In this document: piece by piece, positions 25,573-36,436 of the stretch
How positions within the stretch are numbered: position 1 is the stretch's first letter
Layout of the letters: each line of letters begins with the position of its first letter
NCBI RefSeq assembly: GCF_034351645.1
Contig: NZ_CP133782.1
Coordinates: 1,741,001-1,805,000 of the forward strand
DNA: 64,000 nucleotides
Reading direction: 5' to 3'
Source of the DNA: Pseudomonas sp. DC1.2
Lineage (GTDB): Bacteria; Pseudomonadota; Gammaproteobacteria; Pseudomonadales; Pseudomonadaceae
The notes under the pieces: generated by a model
Seen by the model: the letters and a program-made list of their open reading frames with translations, nothing else
What the model was told of the DNA's origin: nothing
The model's database searches: none
Position numbers and translations under genes: made by a program

Positions 25573-26487
25573 TCAGCGCAGCCTAGGTCGATTCTCCCCA
25601 TGAACGCAAGGCGCGCTGTCTGCGGCCGACGCGTTGAGCACCCTAGCGCCGGCCCGAATCAGCCAGCAGGCGAGGATGAAGGGCGCGGTCAGTGTGCTCA
25701 GGCCCAGTGCCGAGAAGCCGGGTGTGAGCAACACCGCCAGCACAATGCCGAGCAGGGGCAGCCAGGGTTGACGCCGCACCTGGCTGAAGGCGAGGGCGGC
25801 GAGGACTGGGTTATAGCTGCTCAATCCCAACAGCGCGCTTCGGGTTTCGTGATTGAGCAGGGCGAAGCCCAGGCCCACGGCAGAACCCAGTAGCGCCCAC
25901 AAAAAAGCCCTGCGGTCTGCAATCAGCAGTCCTGCCGCGATCAGTGCGCCGGCCAGAGGGTGACCGAGAAACATAACCTGGCCAAAGCCTTTCAATGACG
26001 CCGCGACCAGGTTGAGGGTGTTCAGCTCAATAAAAGGCACCGGGTGCCGCGGCACAGCAAACGCCAGCAGCAACCAGCCAAAACCGACGAAGGGCGCCGT
26101 GTAGGCCGGTAGGCTCTGATGGTTTCGAGCGCGCTTGAGCCATTGCTGGGTCAGCATTGCGCTCAGGCCGGCGCAAGCGATGATCAGCGGTGGCAGCAGG
26201 GCGGACCAATTGAAGTAAAGACTGAGCAGCAGGCCGAGCAGGACACCGTTGTAGCTGAATAACCCGGCCTGGCGATCAGCCTTCGGGTAGCCACGCTGCT
26301 GCGCGGTGAGCAGCCCTGCGACGCCGCCCAGCAGCGCGCCGCCGAGCAGTGCCGGAGCGCTGAATAGAATCGCCAACAGACACAACAGGCCGCACAGCGG
26401 ATGGCGCTGAAGAAATATCTGGCTGAAACCGTTGAGCAGGGCGGTCGCCCAGTCGGGGCAGTGGGTGTTGAAGTGGTTGGCAGGCAT
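25573..26487 (-). CDS. Urea transporter (UT family)
   Basis: About 304 residues, ten or so hydrophobic helices with internal duplication: FSQIFLQRHPLCGLLCLLAI in the first half and FGQVMFLGHPLAGALIAAGL in the second, as in UT-type urea channels, with NGVLLGL and NPVLAAL loops. I choose the ATG at 26487; an ATG at 26529 is in frame, but sequence before it is a REP-like palindrome. No urease genes are in the window. Confidence 0.85.
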   Translation of the reverse strand: MPANHFNTHCPDWATALLNGFSQIFLQRHPLCGLLCLLAILFSAPALLGGALLGGVAGLLTAQQRGYPKADRQAGLFSYNGVLLGLLLSLYFNWSALLPPLIIACAGLSAMLTQQWLKRARNHQSLPAYTAPFVGFGWLLLAFAVPRHPVPFIELNTLNLVAASLKGFGQVMFLGHPLAGALIAAGLLIADRRAFLWALLGSAVGLGFALLNHETRSALLGLSSYNPVLAALAFSQVRRQPWLPLLGIVLAVLLTPGFSALGLSTLTAPFILACWLIRAGARVLNASAADSAPCVHGENRPRLR

Positions 26488-26530
26488 GATGAAGTCTGTG
26501 GCGTGTCTGGAGGGATCGAATTGGCTCATT

Positions 26531-26620
26531 CGTGAGCAGGCTTGTTCCCACACTGAATCTTTGTTCAGTCGTCAGATTTGCAGACAGTACAAATCAACGG
26601 TGGGAGCGAGCCTGCGTGTG
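26531..26620. repeat. Degenerate REPIN-like inverted repeat
   Basis: GAGCAGGCTTGTTCCCACA near 26534 and TGGGAGCGAGCCTGC near 26601 form a long inverted pair, separated by about 50 bp, of the Pseudomonas REP type. Confidence 0.65.
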
Positions 26621-26638
26621 AAAGGGCCGCTAAAGGCG

Positions 26639-28054
26639 CTAAATCAACGTCTCGATTCGCAACGAATTCGTCGACCCCGGCTGTCCAAATGGCACGCCTG
26701 CGGTAATCAACAAGGTGTCGCCACGCTTAGCCATGCCCTGTGCCTGAGCAATTTCCAGCGCCGTCGAGCACACCTCGTCCACCTGCCGCAGCCGATCATT
26801 GACCACCGAATGCACGCCCCACGCCACGGTCAGGCGGCGAGCGGCTTGCAAGTTCGGCGTCAGGTTGAGGATGGGCACGGTCGGGCGCTCGCGCGCTGCA
26901 CGCAGGCTGGAAGTGCCTGACTCGCTGTAATTCACCAGCACCGCCACTGGCAACACGTTACTGATACGGCGAATCGCGCAACTGATTGCATCGGAAACAG
27001 TGGCTTCGGCCTTCGGTCGGCTCACGTCCAGTTGGGCCTGATAGTCCGGGCCGTTTTCCACTTGGCGAATGATCTTGCTCATCATCTGCACGGCTTCCAG
27101 CGGGTAGTCGCCGGACGCGGTTTCCGCCGACAACATCACCGCATCAGCACCTTCGGCTACCGCATTGGCCACGTCGGTGACTTCCGCGCGGGTCGGCGCC
27201 GGGGAGAAACGCATCGATTCGAGCATCTGGGTCGCTACCACCACCGGTTTGCCCAGTTCGCGGCATATGCTGATGATGTTTTTCTGAATCTGCGGCACGC
27301 TTTCGGCCGGCACTTCCACACCTAAATCACCGCGAGCCACCATGATCGCGTCGCTCAACTCGGCGATTTCTCGCAGTTGAGTCACCGCCGACGGTTTCTC
27401 TATCTTGGCCATCAAAAACGCTTTGGCGCCGATCAATGCGCGAGCTTCTTGAATGTCTTCCGGACGCTGCACAAACGACAGCGCCACCCAGTCCACACCC
27501 AACTCCAGACCGAAGCTCAGGTCGCGACGATCTTTGGCCGTCAGTGGGCTCAGGTCGAGCACCGCTTGCGGCACGTTGACGCCTTTGCGGTCTGACAGTT
27601 CGCCGCCATTGAGCACCGTGGTGTCGATGGCGTCGGTGTACGTCGTCACTACCCGCAGGCGTAACTTGCCATCGTCCAGCAGCAGGTCCATGCCCGGCTT
27701 TAGTGCGGCAATAATTTCCGGGTGTGGCAGGTTGACCCGGCGTTCATCTCCCGGTGTTGGATCAAGGTCCAGGCGCAAGGCTTGGCCGCGATGCAGTTGC
27801 ACCTTGCCCTCTGCGAATTTGCCGACCCGCAGTTTCGGGCCTTGCAGGTCCATCAGAATGCCCAGCGGGTAATTCAATTGGCGCTCGACTTCGCGAATCC
27901 ACTGAAAGCGTTGCGCGTGGTCGGCGTGATCGCCGTGGCTGAAGTTCAGGCGAAAAATGTTCACGCCGGCCTGCACCAGTTCGCGGATGTCGTCGATACC
28001 CTGAGTGGCCGGACCGAGGGTGGCGAGTATTTTGACTTTTTTGTCAGGCGTCAT
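26639..28054 (-). CDS. pykF: Pyruvate kinase
   Basis: A 471-residue pyruvate kinase with the conserved ILATLGPAT start, NIFRLNFSHG, IMVARGDLGVE active-site region (MAKIEKPSA just before) and TQMLESM. It converts PEP and ADP to pyruvate and ATP. The ATG at 28054 overlaps the ttuD end by 11 bp, so this enzyme is expressed with the glyoxylate-to-glycerate genes and completes the route to pyruvate. A second pyruvate kinase (PykA) is expected elsewhere. Confidence 0.95.
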   Translation of the reverse strand: MTPDKKVKILATLGPATQGIDDIRELVQAGVNIFRLNFSHGDHADHAQRFQWIREVERQLNYPLGILMDLQGPKLRVGKFAEGKVQLHRGQALRLDLDPTPGDERRVNLPHPEIIAALKPGMDLLLDDGKLRLRVVTTYTDAIDTTVLNGGELSDRKGVNVPQAVLDLSPLTAKDRRDLSFGLELGVDWVALSFVQRPEDIQEARALIGAKAFLMAKIEKPSAVTQLREIAELSDAIMVARGDLGVEVPAESVPQIQKNIISICRELGKPVVVATQMLESMRFSPAPTRAEVTDVANAVAEGADAVMLSAETASGDYPLEAVQMMSKIIRQVENGPDYQAQLDVSRPKAEATVSDAISCAIRRISNVLPVAVLVNYSESGTSSLRAARERPTVPILNLTPNLQAARRLTVAWGVHSVVNDRLRQVDEVCSTALEIAQAQGMAKRGDTLLITAGVPFGQPGSTNSLRIETLI

Positions 28055-29324
28055 AGTGGGGGCTCTCAAGAATCAGAATGGCGCGGAAGTCGTTGACGTT
28101 GGTGCGGGTCGGCTCGGTGACGATCAGGGCATCCAGCGCCTCGAAATAGCCGTAGCCATTGTTGTTATCCAGCTCATCGCTGGCGCTCAAACCGAGGGCG
28201 GCGGCGCGGGCGTAGCTGTCTGGGGTCATGATCGCGCCAGCGTTGTCTTCGGAGCCATCGATGCCATCCGTGTCACCGGCCAGGGCGTAAACGCCTGGCA
28301 GACCTTTGAGGCTGTCGGTCAAGCTGAGCAGGAATTCGGCATTGCGTCCGCCACGACCGTTGCCGCGCACGGTGACCGTGGTTTCGCCACCGGAGAGGAT
28401 CACGCAGGGGGCTGCCAGCGGCTGACCGTGCAGGACAATTTGCCGAGCGATGCCGGCATGTACTTTTGCCACGTCCCGGGACTCACCTTCCAGGTCACCC
28501 AAAATCAATGGGCTGAAACCGGCCTGACGGCATTTCACGGCGGCCGCTTCCAGCGATTGCTGCGCACGAGCAATCAGTTGGAAATGACTGCGGGCCAGGC
28601 TCGGATCGCCGGGTTTGACGGTTTCCGATTCCGGACTTTGCAGCCAGGTGCGGATCGAGGTCGGGATTTCAATGTTGTAGCGTTTGAGAATCGCCAGGGC
28701 TTCGGCCGATGTGCTTGGATCGGCCACGGTTGGGCCGGAGGCGATGACCGTGGCGAGGTCGCCCGGAACATCGGAAATCGCGTAGGTATACACCGTGGCC
28801 GGCCAGCAGGCTTTGCCCAGGCGTCCGCCCTTGATCGCCGAAAGGTGTTTGCGCACGCAATTCATCTCGCCGATAGTCGCGCCGGATTTGAGCAGGTCTT
28901 TGTTGATCGATTGTTTGTCGGCCAGGGTGATGCCATCGGCTGGCAGGGCGAGTAGCGCAGAGCCACCGCCCGAGAGTAGGAAGATCACTCGGTCGTCTTC
29001 GGTCAGGTTGCTGACTAACGCCAGTACGCGTTTGGCAACGGCTAAACCTGCGGCATCCGGCACCGGGTGAGCCGCTTCAACCACTTCGATTTTTTCGCAC
29101 GGGGCGCCGTGACCGTAGCGAGTCACCACTAACCCTGAGACGTCACCCTGCCAGCAACGCTCGACCACTTGGGCCATGGCCGCTGCGGCTTTGCCAGCAC
29201 CGATGACGATCACCCGACCGCTGCGATCGTTGGGCAAAAAGGCTTCGAGAACGTGTTGCGGATGGGCCGCGTCGATGGCTGTGGCAAACAGCTCGCGCAG
29301 CAGGTGTTGCGGATCGACCGACAT
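28044..29324 (-). CDS. ttuD: Glycerate 2-kinase / hydroxypyruvate reductase family (TtuD)
   Basis: A 426-residue MOFRL-family protein with GAGKAAAAMAQ near residue 43, LLSGGGSALL, GGETTVTV and DGIDGSEDNAGA. Despite the historical hydroxypyruvate reductase name, this family includes glycerate 2-kinases, which fits its place between glxR (makes glycerate) and pyruvate kinase. Confidence 0.92.
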   Translation of the reverse strand: MSVDPQHLLRELFATAIDAAHPQHVLEAFLPNDRSGRVIVIGAGKAAAAMAQVVERCWQGDVSGLVVTRYGHGAPCEKIEVVEAAHPVPDAAGLAVAKRVLALVSNLTEDDRVIFLLSGGGSALLALPADGITLADKQSINKDLLKSGATIGEMNCVRKHLSAIKGGRLGKACWPATVYTYAISDVPGDLATVIASGPTVADPSTSAEALAILKRYNIEIPTSIRTWLQSPESETVKPGDPSLARSHFQLIARAQQSLEAAAVKCRQAGFSPLILGDLEGESRDVAKVHAGIARQIVLHGQPLAAPCVILSGGETTVTVRGNGRGGRNAEFLLSLTDSLKGLPGVYALAGDTDGIDGSEDNAGAIMTPDSYARAAALGLSASDELDNNNGYGYFEALDALIVTEPTRTNVNDFRAILILESPHYDA

Positions 29325-29364
29325 AGCGGGCTCCCGGGGATTTCTTGTTATTGGGTTTGACGTT

Positions 29365-29395
29365 GATCGTTTCCACGCTCCGCGTGGGAACGATC
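29365..29395. repeat. Intergenic palindrome, copy 3 (variant)
   Basis: gatcgttTCCACGC-tcc-GCGTGGgaacgatc between ttuD and glxR, of the same family as the hairpins at 1347 and 10982. Confidence 0.75.
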
Positions 29396-29410
29396 AGTGT
29401 CGAGCAGGGT

Positions 29411-30304
29411 TTATTTTTTATCGCGAATCGAGAAATTCGCCATGTGCTCCAGGCCCTTGATCAGCGCTGAGTGGTCCCAGTTGCTGCCGCCAATGGCGGC
29501 GCAAGTGCTGAACACTTGCTGGGTGTTGGCGGTGTTTGGCAGGTTGATGCCCAGCTCTTTGGCGCCTTGCAGCGCCAGGTTCAGGTCCTTCTGGTGCAGG
29601 CTGATGCGGAAGCCTGGGTCGAAGGTGCCTTTGATCATGCGCTCGCCGTGTACTTCGAGGATTTTCGACGACGCGAAACCACCCATCAGTGCCTCACGGA
29701 CCTTGGCCGGATCGGCGCCGTTTTTCGAGGCAAACAGCAGGGCTTCGGCCACGGCCTGAATGTTCAGCGCGACGATGATCTGGTTCGCCACTTTTGCGGT
29801 TTGGCCATCACCGTTGGCACCCACCAGGGTGATGTTCTTGCCCATGGCCTGGAACAGCGGCAGGGCACGTTCGAAGGCATTGGCGTCGCCGCCGATCATG
29901 ATGCTCAGGGTCGCCGCCTTGGCGCCGACTTCACCACCGGACACGGGGGCATCGAGGTATTGCGCACCTTTTTCGTTGATCCGCGCGGCGAAAGCTTTGG
30001 TGGCGGTGGGCGAGATCGAACTCATGTCGATCACGACTTTGCCTTTGCCCACACCGGCTGCTACGCCGTCGGCGCGAAACAGCACGTCTTCGACCTGTGG
30101 AGTATCCGGCACCATGACGATGATGAATTCGGCTTCCTGGGCGACTTCTTTCGGGTTGGCCAGGGCGATGGCGCCAGCGGCGATCAGGTCAGCTGGTGCG
30201 GCGTCGTGATGCGCCGACAGGAACAGGCTGTGACCGGCTTTCTGCAGGTTCAATGCCATTGGATGGCCCATGATGCCGGTGCCGATAAATCCGATTTTAG
30301 CCAT
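29411..30304 (-). CDS. glxR: Tartronate semialdehyde reductase (2-hydroxy-3-oxopropionate reductase)
   Basis: A 297-residue beta-hydroxyacid dehydrogenase. The NAD(P) motif GFIGTGIMGHPMA is at the N-terminus, DAPVSGGEVGA around residues 118-128, and the catalytic Lys in KVANQI (about 171). It reduces the tartronate semialdehyde made by Gcl to glycerate. Confidence 0.95.
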   Translation of the reverse strand: MAKIGFIGTGIMGHPMALNLQKAGHSLFLSAHHDAAPADLIAAGAIALANPKEVAQEAEFIIVMVPDTPQVEDVLFRADGVAAGVGKGKVVIDMSSISPTATKAFAARINEKGAQYLDAPVSGGEVGAKAATLSIMIGGDANAFERALPLFQAMGKNITLVGANGDGQTAKVANQIIVALNIQAVAEALLFASKNGADPAKVREALMGGFASSKILEVHGERMIKGTFDPGFRISLHQKDLNLALQGAKELGINLPNTANTQQVFSTCAAIGGSNWDHSALIKGLEHMANFSIRDKK

Positions 30305-30357
30305 GAGAAATTCCTCTTGTTTTTAGTGCGGCTTCACGCAAATAGGGACGTGCTGCG

Positions 30358-31140
30358 TCAGATTGCGTTATGAGTTTTCAGCCAGCTCAAACCCGCTTCC
30401 GTAGTGGTCAGCGGTTTGTATTCGCAGCCGACCCATCCCTGATAACCGATGCGGTCCAGGTGTTCGAACAGGAAGCGATAGTTGATTTCTCCCGTGCCCG
30501 GTTCGTTGCGTCCTGGGTTATCGGCCAACTGGATGTGATTGATTTCACCCAAGTGCGCGGCCATGGTGCGGGCCAGGTCGCCTTCCATGATTTGCATGTG
30601 GTAGATGTCGTATTGCAGAAACAGGTTGGCGCTGCCGACCTGCTCGCGAATCGACAGGGCTTGCGCGGTGTTGTTCAGGTAAAAGCCTGGAATGTCGCGG
30701 GTGTTGATCGCTTCCATCACCAGTTTGATACCCGCCGCTTGAAGCTTGTCAGCGGCGTACTTGAGGTTGGCCACGAAGGTGTTTTTCGCGGTGGCCTCTT
30801 CGACGTCGGGAGGACGAATGCCGGCCAGGCAGTTGACCTGGGTGTTGCCCAACACCTTGGCGTAAGCAATCGCCAGGTCGACCCCAGCTCGGAATTCTTC
30901 GACCCGGTCTGGCAGGCACGCGATACCGCGCTCACCTTTGGTCCAGTCGCCGGCGGGCAGGTTGAACAGCACTTGGACCAGGCCGTTGGCGTCAAGCTTG
31001 GCCTTGATCTCGGCGGAGCTGAAGTCGTAAGGAAACAAGTATTCGACACCATTGAAGCCGGCCTTGGCGGCAGCGTCGAAACGGGCAAGAAAATCCTGCT
31101 CGGTGAACAGCACGGACAGGTTGGCTGCGAAACGCGGCAT
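30358..31140 (-). CDS. hyi: Hydroxypyruvate isomerase
   Basis: A 260-residue TIM-barrel sugar isomerase-like protein, starting MPRFAANLSVLFTEQDF as in Hyi and containing MEAINTRDIPGFYL and GCEYKP. It interconverts hydroxypyruvate and tartronate semialdehyde and sits between gcl and glxR, as in E. coli and other pseudomonads. Confidence 0.94.
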   Translation of the reverse strand: MPRFAANLSVLFTEQDFLARFDAAAKAGFNGVEYLFPYDFSSAEIKAKLDANGLVQVLFNLPAGDWTKGERGIACLPDRVEEFRAGVDLAIAYAKVLGNTQVNCLAGIRPPDVEEATAKNTFVANLKYAADKLQAAGIKLVMEAINTRDIPGFYLNNTAQALSIREQVGSANLFLQYDIYHMQIMEGDLARTMAAHLGEINHIQLADNPGRNEPGTGEINYRFLFEHLDRIGYQGWVGCEYKPLTTTEAGLSWLKTHNAI

Positions 31141-31170
31141 GGTGGTCTCCCGTATAGGTGTGAGGGCCCC

Positions 31171-31260
31171 TGTGGGAGCGAGCCTGTTTGCGACAGCGGT
31201 GTGTCAGACAACATGGATGTTGAATGTGCCGGCCTCATCGCGAGCAGGCTCGCTACCATA
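31171..31260. repeat. REPIN between gcl and hyi
   Basis: TGTGGGAGCGAGCCTG at 31171-31186 and its inverse around CGCGAGCAGGCTCGCTA at 31240-31256 enclose about 50 bp, the classic REP doublet of fluorescens-group pseudomonads. It lies inside the operon and may stabilise or attenuate the mRNA. Confidence 0.85.
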
Positions 31261-31277
31261 GGTGTATCGGTCAGCGG

Positions 31278-33053
<1,776 letters not shown>

Positions 33054-33080
33054 GTTTTTGGTGCCTCTTACGTTTTGTAA

Positions 33081-33090
33081 TTGTATACAA
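33081..33090. promoter_or_regulatory. Palindromic operator candidate, site 1 (TTGTATACAA)
   Basis: A perfect 10 bp palindrome 28 bp upstream of gcl. The same sequence recurs at 33219-33228. The form (GTATAC core) resembles GntR-family sites. No GntR gene is in the window, so the regulator would be encoded elsewhere. Confidence 0.65.
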
Positions 33091-33218
33091 GTGGCTTTGC
33101 GCAGAGTTTATTCAAGGCGGACGGCGCAGGTCAATCCATTTTCTCAAGCAGCTGTTTCATTTGTCGGAAGCCTTTTCTTCGGCGGCTTTTCGTCGCATGT
33201 AGCGCTTTTCGGAAAATA

Positions 33219-33228
33219 TTGTATACAA
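33219..33228. promoter_or_regulatory. Palindromic operator candidate, site 2 (TTGTATACAA)
   Basis: Second perfect copy, 138 bp from site 1 and about 90 bp upstream of the divergent glcG-like gene, in an AT-rich stretch. Two identical sites between divergent genes suggest shared control of both transcripts. Confidence 0.65.
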
Positions 33229-33317
33229 AAATATAAATCATTGTGTTCTATTTGTCGTATCCAGCTGCTCGATAAAAGCAGTCAAAAATCTTTTTAAAAC
33301 AAAATGAGGGCGGCACC

Positions 33318-33758
33318 ATGAGCGCTTTAACCTTGAAAGTCGCAGTCAACTTGGTCAGTCAGGCCATTGCGGCGGGACGTGCAATTTGCGCAGCCCCATT
33401 GACCATTGCGGTGTTGGATGCCGGTGGGCACTTGGTGGCCCTACAGCGCGAAGACGGCGCGAGCCTGCTGCGCCCGCAGATCGCCATCGGCAAAGCCTGG
33501 GGCGCTATTGCCCTGGGTAAGGGCTCACGTTTGTTGGCCCTGGACGCACAACAACGCCCCGCGTTCATCGCGGCACTTAATAGCTTGGGGCAGGGCAGCG
33601 TGGTACCAGCACCGGGCGGGGTACTGATCCGGGATCAGGAGGGCAACGTGCTCGGCGCGGTAGGCATCAGCGGCGATCTGTCGGATGTGGATGAACAGTG
33701 CGCGATCAGTGCGATTGAAGCGCAGGGGTTGCGGGCGGATGCGGGGGTGACTGCTTGA
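33318..33758 (+). CDS. GlcG/HbpS-type heme-degrading-domain protein
   Basis: A 146-residue protein of the DUF336/GlcG family (AGRAICAAPLTIAVLDAGGH, then VPAPGGVLIRD and VLGAVGISGDLSD). Members occur with glycolate and glyoxylate genes, but the biochemical role is not settled. It is divergent from gcl and shares its control region. Confidence 0.88.
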   Translation: MSALTLKVAVNLVSQAIAAGRAICAAPLTIAVLDAGGHLVALQREDGASLLRPQIAIGKAWGAIALGKGSRLLALDAQQRPAFIAALNSLGQGSVVPAPGGVLIRDQEGNVLGAVGISGDLSDVDEQCAISAIEAQGLRADAGVTA

Positions 33759-33889
33759 TTTTATGATGAATGAACCACTGCTATCACGCGCAGGCTCACA
33801 TCGACAGTGATCTTGGTAGGGACACCCAATCTGTGAACACCCTGAATCCACTGTGGGCGGTAGCCTGCTTGCGATGAAGTTGACTTGGT

Positions 33890-34498
33890 CTAGCGGTCCG
33901 GCTCACAGCCCTTCAGCACTAACCGGATAATCGTCTGCGCCGCTGCTTCGTAGTCCGCCTCATCCAGCTTGGCTTTGCCGGTCACGGCGGATATCTGCCA
34001 GTCGAAGTCTGCGTAGGTCTGGGTCGCGGCCCAGATACTGAACATCAGGTGATTGGGGTCGAGCGGCGCGATCTGGCCGCGGTCGATCCAGGTCTGGATG
34101 CAGTTGATGTTGTGCTTGGCTTGAGCATTGAGCCGTTCAACCAGGTCGGCACTCAGGTGCGGGGCGCCGTGCATGATTTCGCTGGCAAATACCTTGGACG
34201 CGAAGGGCAGGTCGCGGGAGATACGGATTTTCGAGCGGATGTAGCCACTCAGCACCTCACTGGGCATGCCGTCGGCGTTAAACGGCGTCGAAGCCTGCAA
34301 AATCGGCTCAATGATGCTTTCCAGGACCTCGCGATAGAGGTTTTCCTTGGATTTGAAGTAGTAGTAGACGTTGGGCTTGGGCAGTCCCGCCTTGGCCGCG
34401 ATATCACTGGTTTTGGTCGCAGCGAAGCCCTTGTCGGCAAATTCCTCACTGGCGGCACGCAGGATCAGTTCTTTATTGCGCTCGCGGATAGTGCTCAT
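33890..34498 (-). CDS. TetR family transcriptional regulator
   Basis: A 202-residue regulator. The N-terminal helix-turn-helix is TKTSDIAAKAGLPKPNVYYY with FKSKENLYREVL after it; the C-terminal region (SKIRISRDLPFASKVFASEI, then WAATQTYADFDWQI) resembles the RutR-type ligand domain. RutR relatives sense pyrimidines. I start at 34498, where the HTH domain has normal length. It may control the adjacent glyoxylate genes or itself; no RutR-like operator was found by eye. Confidence 0.88.
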   Translation of the reverse strand: MSTIRERNKELILRAASEEFADKGFAATKTSDIAAKAGLPKPNVYYYFKSKENLYREVLESIIEPILQASTPFNADGMPSEVLSGYIRSKIRISRDLPFASKVFASEIMHGAPHLSADLVERLNAQAKHNINCIQTWIDRGQIAPLDPNHLMFSIWAATQTYADFDWQISAVTGKAKLDEADYEAAAQTIIRLVLKGCEPDR

Positions 34499-34632
34499 AA
34501 ACCAAGGGGTTCCTTGCCTGTTCTGGCGGTTGCGCATGGTAGCACCGGCCTCGCGCGAGGCTCAAGAATGCGGCGTGCGGCGCACGGCCGCGCTATGCTG
34601 CGCGGCATTCATTCAAGACGGAAACCTGGTTC

Positions 34633-35544
34633 ATGGCAGGAAGCAGTTTGCTGGTGCTGATCGACGACATTGCTGTCGTTCTCGACGATGTGGCGTTGAT
34701 GACCAAAATGGCCGCCAAGAAAACTGCTGGAGTGCTTGGCGACGACCTGGCACTGAACGCCCAGCAGGTTAGCGGTGTGCGTGCCGAGCGGGAAATTCCA
34801 GTGGTCTGGGCCGTGGCCAAGGGGTCGTTCCGGAACAAGTTGATTCTGGTGCCATCAGCCCTTGCCATCAGCGCGTTCGTTCCGTGGCTGGTGACGCCGC
34901 TGTTGATGGTCGGCGGTGCTTACCTGTGCTTTGAAGGTTTTGAAAAACTCGCCCACACCTTCCTGCACCGCGAAGTTCAAGACGAGGCGGGGCAGGCTCT
35001 ACGGGTCGAAGCATTGGCCGATCCGGCTACCAATCTGGTGGCCTTCGAACAGGACAAGATCAAGGGCGCGATTCGTACTGATTTCATCCTTTCGGCAGAA
35101 ATCATCGCGATCACCCTCGGCACCGTAGCCGACGCTACGCTGGCGCAGCAAGTGATCGTGTTGTCAGGGATTGCCATCTTCATGACCATCGGTGTCTATG
35201 GCCTGGTGGCGGGCATCGTCAAACTCGACGACGTGGGTCTGTGGTTGACCCAGAAGCCGGGGCGGATGGCCAAAAGCATCGGCGGAGCGATTTTGCGGAC
35301 CGCTCCCTACATGATGAAAAGCCTTTCGGTGATCGGCACGGCGGCGATGTTTTTGGTCGGCGGAGGGATCCTCACCCATGGCGTACCGGTGGTGCATCAC
35401 TGGATTGAAAGCGTCAGTGCCGCCGCAGGGGTTGGATTTATTGTGCCGACGTTACTCAATGCGCTGGCGGGGATTGTGGCCGGTGCGGTGGTGTTGGCTG
35501 CTGTGACGGTTGGCAGCAAAATCTGGAACGCGCTGAAAGGCTGA
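34633..35544 (+). CDS. DUF808 family membrane protein (YedI-like)
   Basis: A 303-residue protein starting [20 protein letters not shown], with [19 protein letters not shown] and several membrane helices in the second half. This is the DUF808/YedI family of inner membrane proteins, whose function is unknown. It is divergent from the TetR gene. Confidence 0.9.
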   Translation: MAGSSLLVLIDDIAVVLDDVALMTKMAAKKTAGVLGDDLALNAQQVSGVRAEREIPVVWAVAKGSFRNKLILVPSALAISAFVPWLVTPLLMVGGAYLCFEGFEKLAHTFLHREVQDEAGQALRVEALADPATNLVAFEQDKIKGAIRTDFILSAEIIAITLGTVADATLAQQVIVLSGIAIFMTIGVYGLVAGIVKLDDVGLWLTQKPGRMAKSIGGAILRTAPYMMKSLSVIGTAAMFLVGGGILTHGVPVVHHWIESVSAAAGVGFIVPTLLNALAGIVAGAVVLAAVTVGSKIWNALKG

Positions 35545-35598
35545 AGCGTTGGATAGCGCTTGAAGACACTGCCTGCCCCTCATTCGATGGGGAGCATG

Positions 35599-35634
35599 AA
35601 AAAGGCCATTCGAGTCGCCTCGAATGGCCTTTTT
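35599..35634. terminator. Bidirectional terminator
   Basis: AAAAAGGCCATTCGAG-tcgc-CTCGAATGGCCTTTTT, a perfect stem between the convergent DUF808 and mlaA genes. Confidence 0.93.
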
Positions 35635-35647
35635 GTTGCGGATGTTT

Positions 35648-36436
35648 TTACTCGGCGATCTGCAACTTGCGCGCCTCGGTGTACACGTAACGCACCTTCT
35701 CGTACTCAAATGGCGAGTTCAACTGGCCGTAGCGGAAGCTGGTCTGGTAGCGCTTGTCGATGCCACGCAAAACCCAGATTTCCGGGTGGTTTTCGCTGAC
35801 TTTTGACACGTTCAGGAAATTGATCGCTGATTCGCCGGTGTAGTCGACCAGCAGGCCGGTGGTGTCACGCAGGTTCGACGGGCCGAAGAGCGGCAGCACA
35901 AGGTAAGCACCACCGGGTACGCCGTAGAAGCCCAGGGTCTGGCCGAAGTCTTCGCTCTGGCGTGGCAGGCCCATGGCGGTGGCCGGGTCCCACAGACCAG
36001 CTATGCCGATGGTCGTGTTGAGCAGCAAGCGGCCGGTGGTTTCGAGTGAGCGATGCCCTTTGAACTGCAAGAGGCTGTTCAACAGGTTCGGCACATCCCC
36101 GAGGTTGTTGAAGAAGTTGCTCACGCCGGTGCGCAGGAAGCTAGGGGTGACGTAGCGATAGCCGTCAACCACGGGCAGGAACACCCACTGGTCGAAGCGA
36201 TAGTTAAAGTGATAAACCCGACGGTTCCATTCTTCCAGAGGGTCGTAGACGTTCAGTGCGTTAAGCGTCGAGCGCTCGAACTCACGCTGATCCAGCCCTG
36301 GGTTGAATTTGAGTTTGGTCAACGGCTCCTTGAAGCCGTCCGAATCGATCACCACAGGTGCATTGGCTTTGCTGTTGTCGGCCTGGGCGACGCCTGCACA
36401 GAGGAACGCAGCGATAAGCAGGAGATATTTAGCCAC
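35648..36436 (-). CDS. mlaA: MlaA/VacJ family protein (phospholipid retrograde transport)
   Basis: A 262-residue protein with a signal peptide and the MlaA core: DPLEEWNRRVYHFN, NFFNNLGDVPNLLNSLLQFK, TIGIAGLWDPAT and GVPGGAYLVLPLFGPS. MlaA removes stray phospholipids from the outer leaflet of the outer membrane and hands them to MlaC. Oddly I see no lipobox: the signal peptide has Cys13 in AAFLCAG, which does not fit, and the end looks like a signal peptidase I site (VAQA). The mlaFEDCB genes are not here. It overlaps the upstream hydrolase gene by 8 bp. Confidence 0.9.
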   Translation of the reverse strand: MAKYLLLIAAFLCAGVAQADNSKANAPVVIDSDGFKEPLTKLKFNPGLDQREFERSTLNALNVYDPLEEWNRRVYHFNYRFDQWVFLPVVDGYRYVTPSFLRTGVSNFFNNLGDVPNLLNSLLQFKGHRSLETTGRLLLNTTIGIAGLWDPATAMGLPRQSEDFGQTLGFYGVPGGAYLVLPLFGPSNLRDTTGLLVDYTGESAINFLNVSKVSENHPEIWVLRGIDKRYQTSFRYGQLNSPFEYEKVRYVYTEARKLQIAE

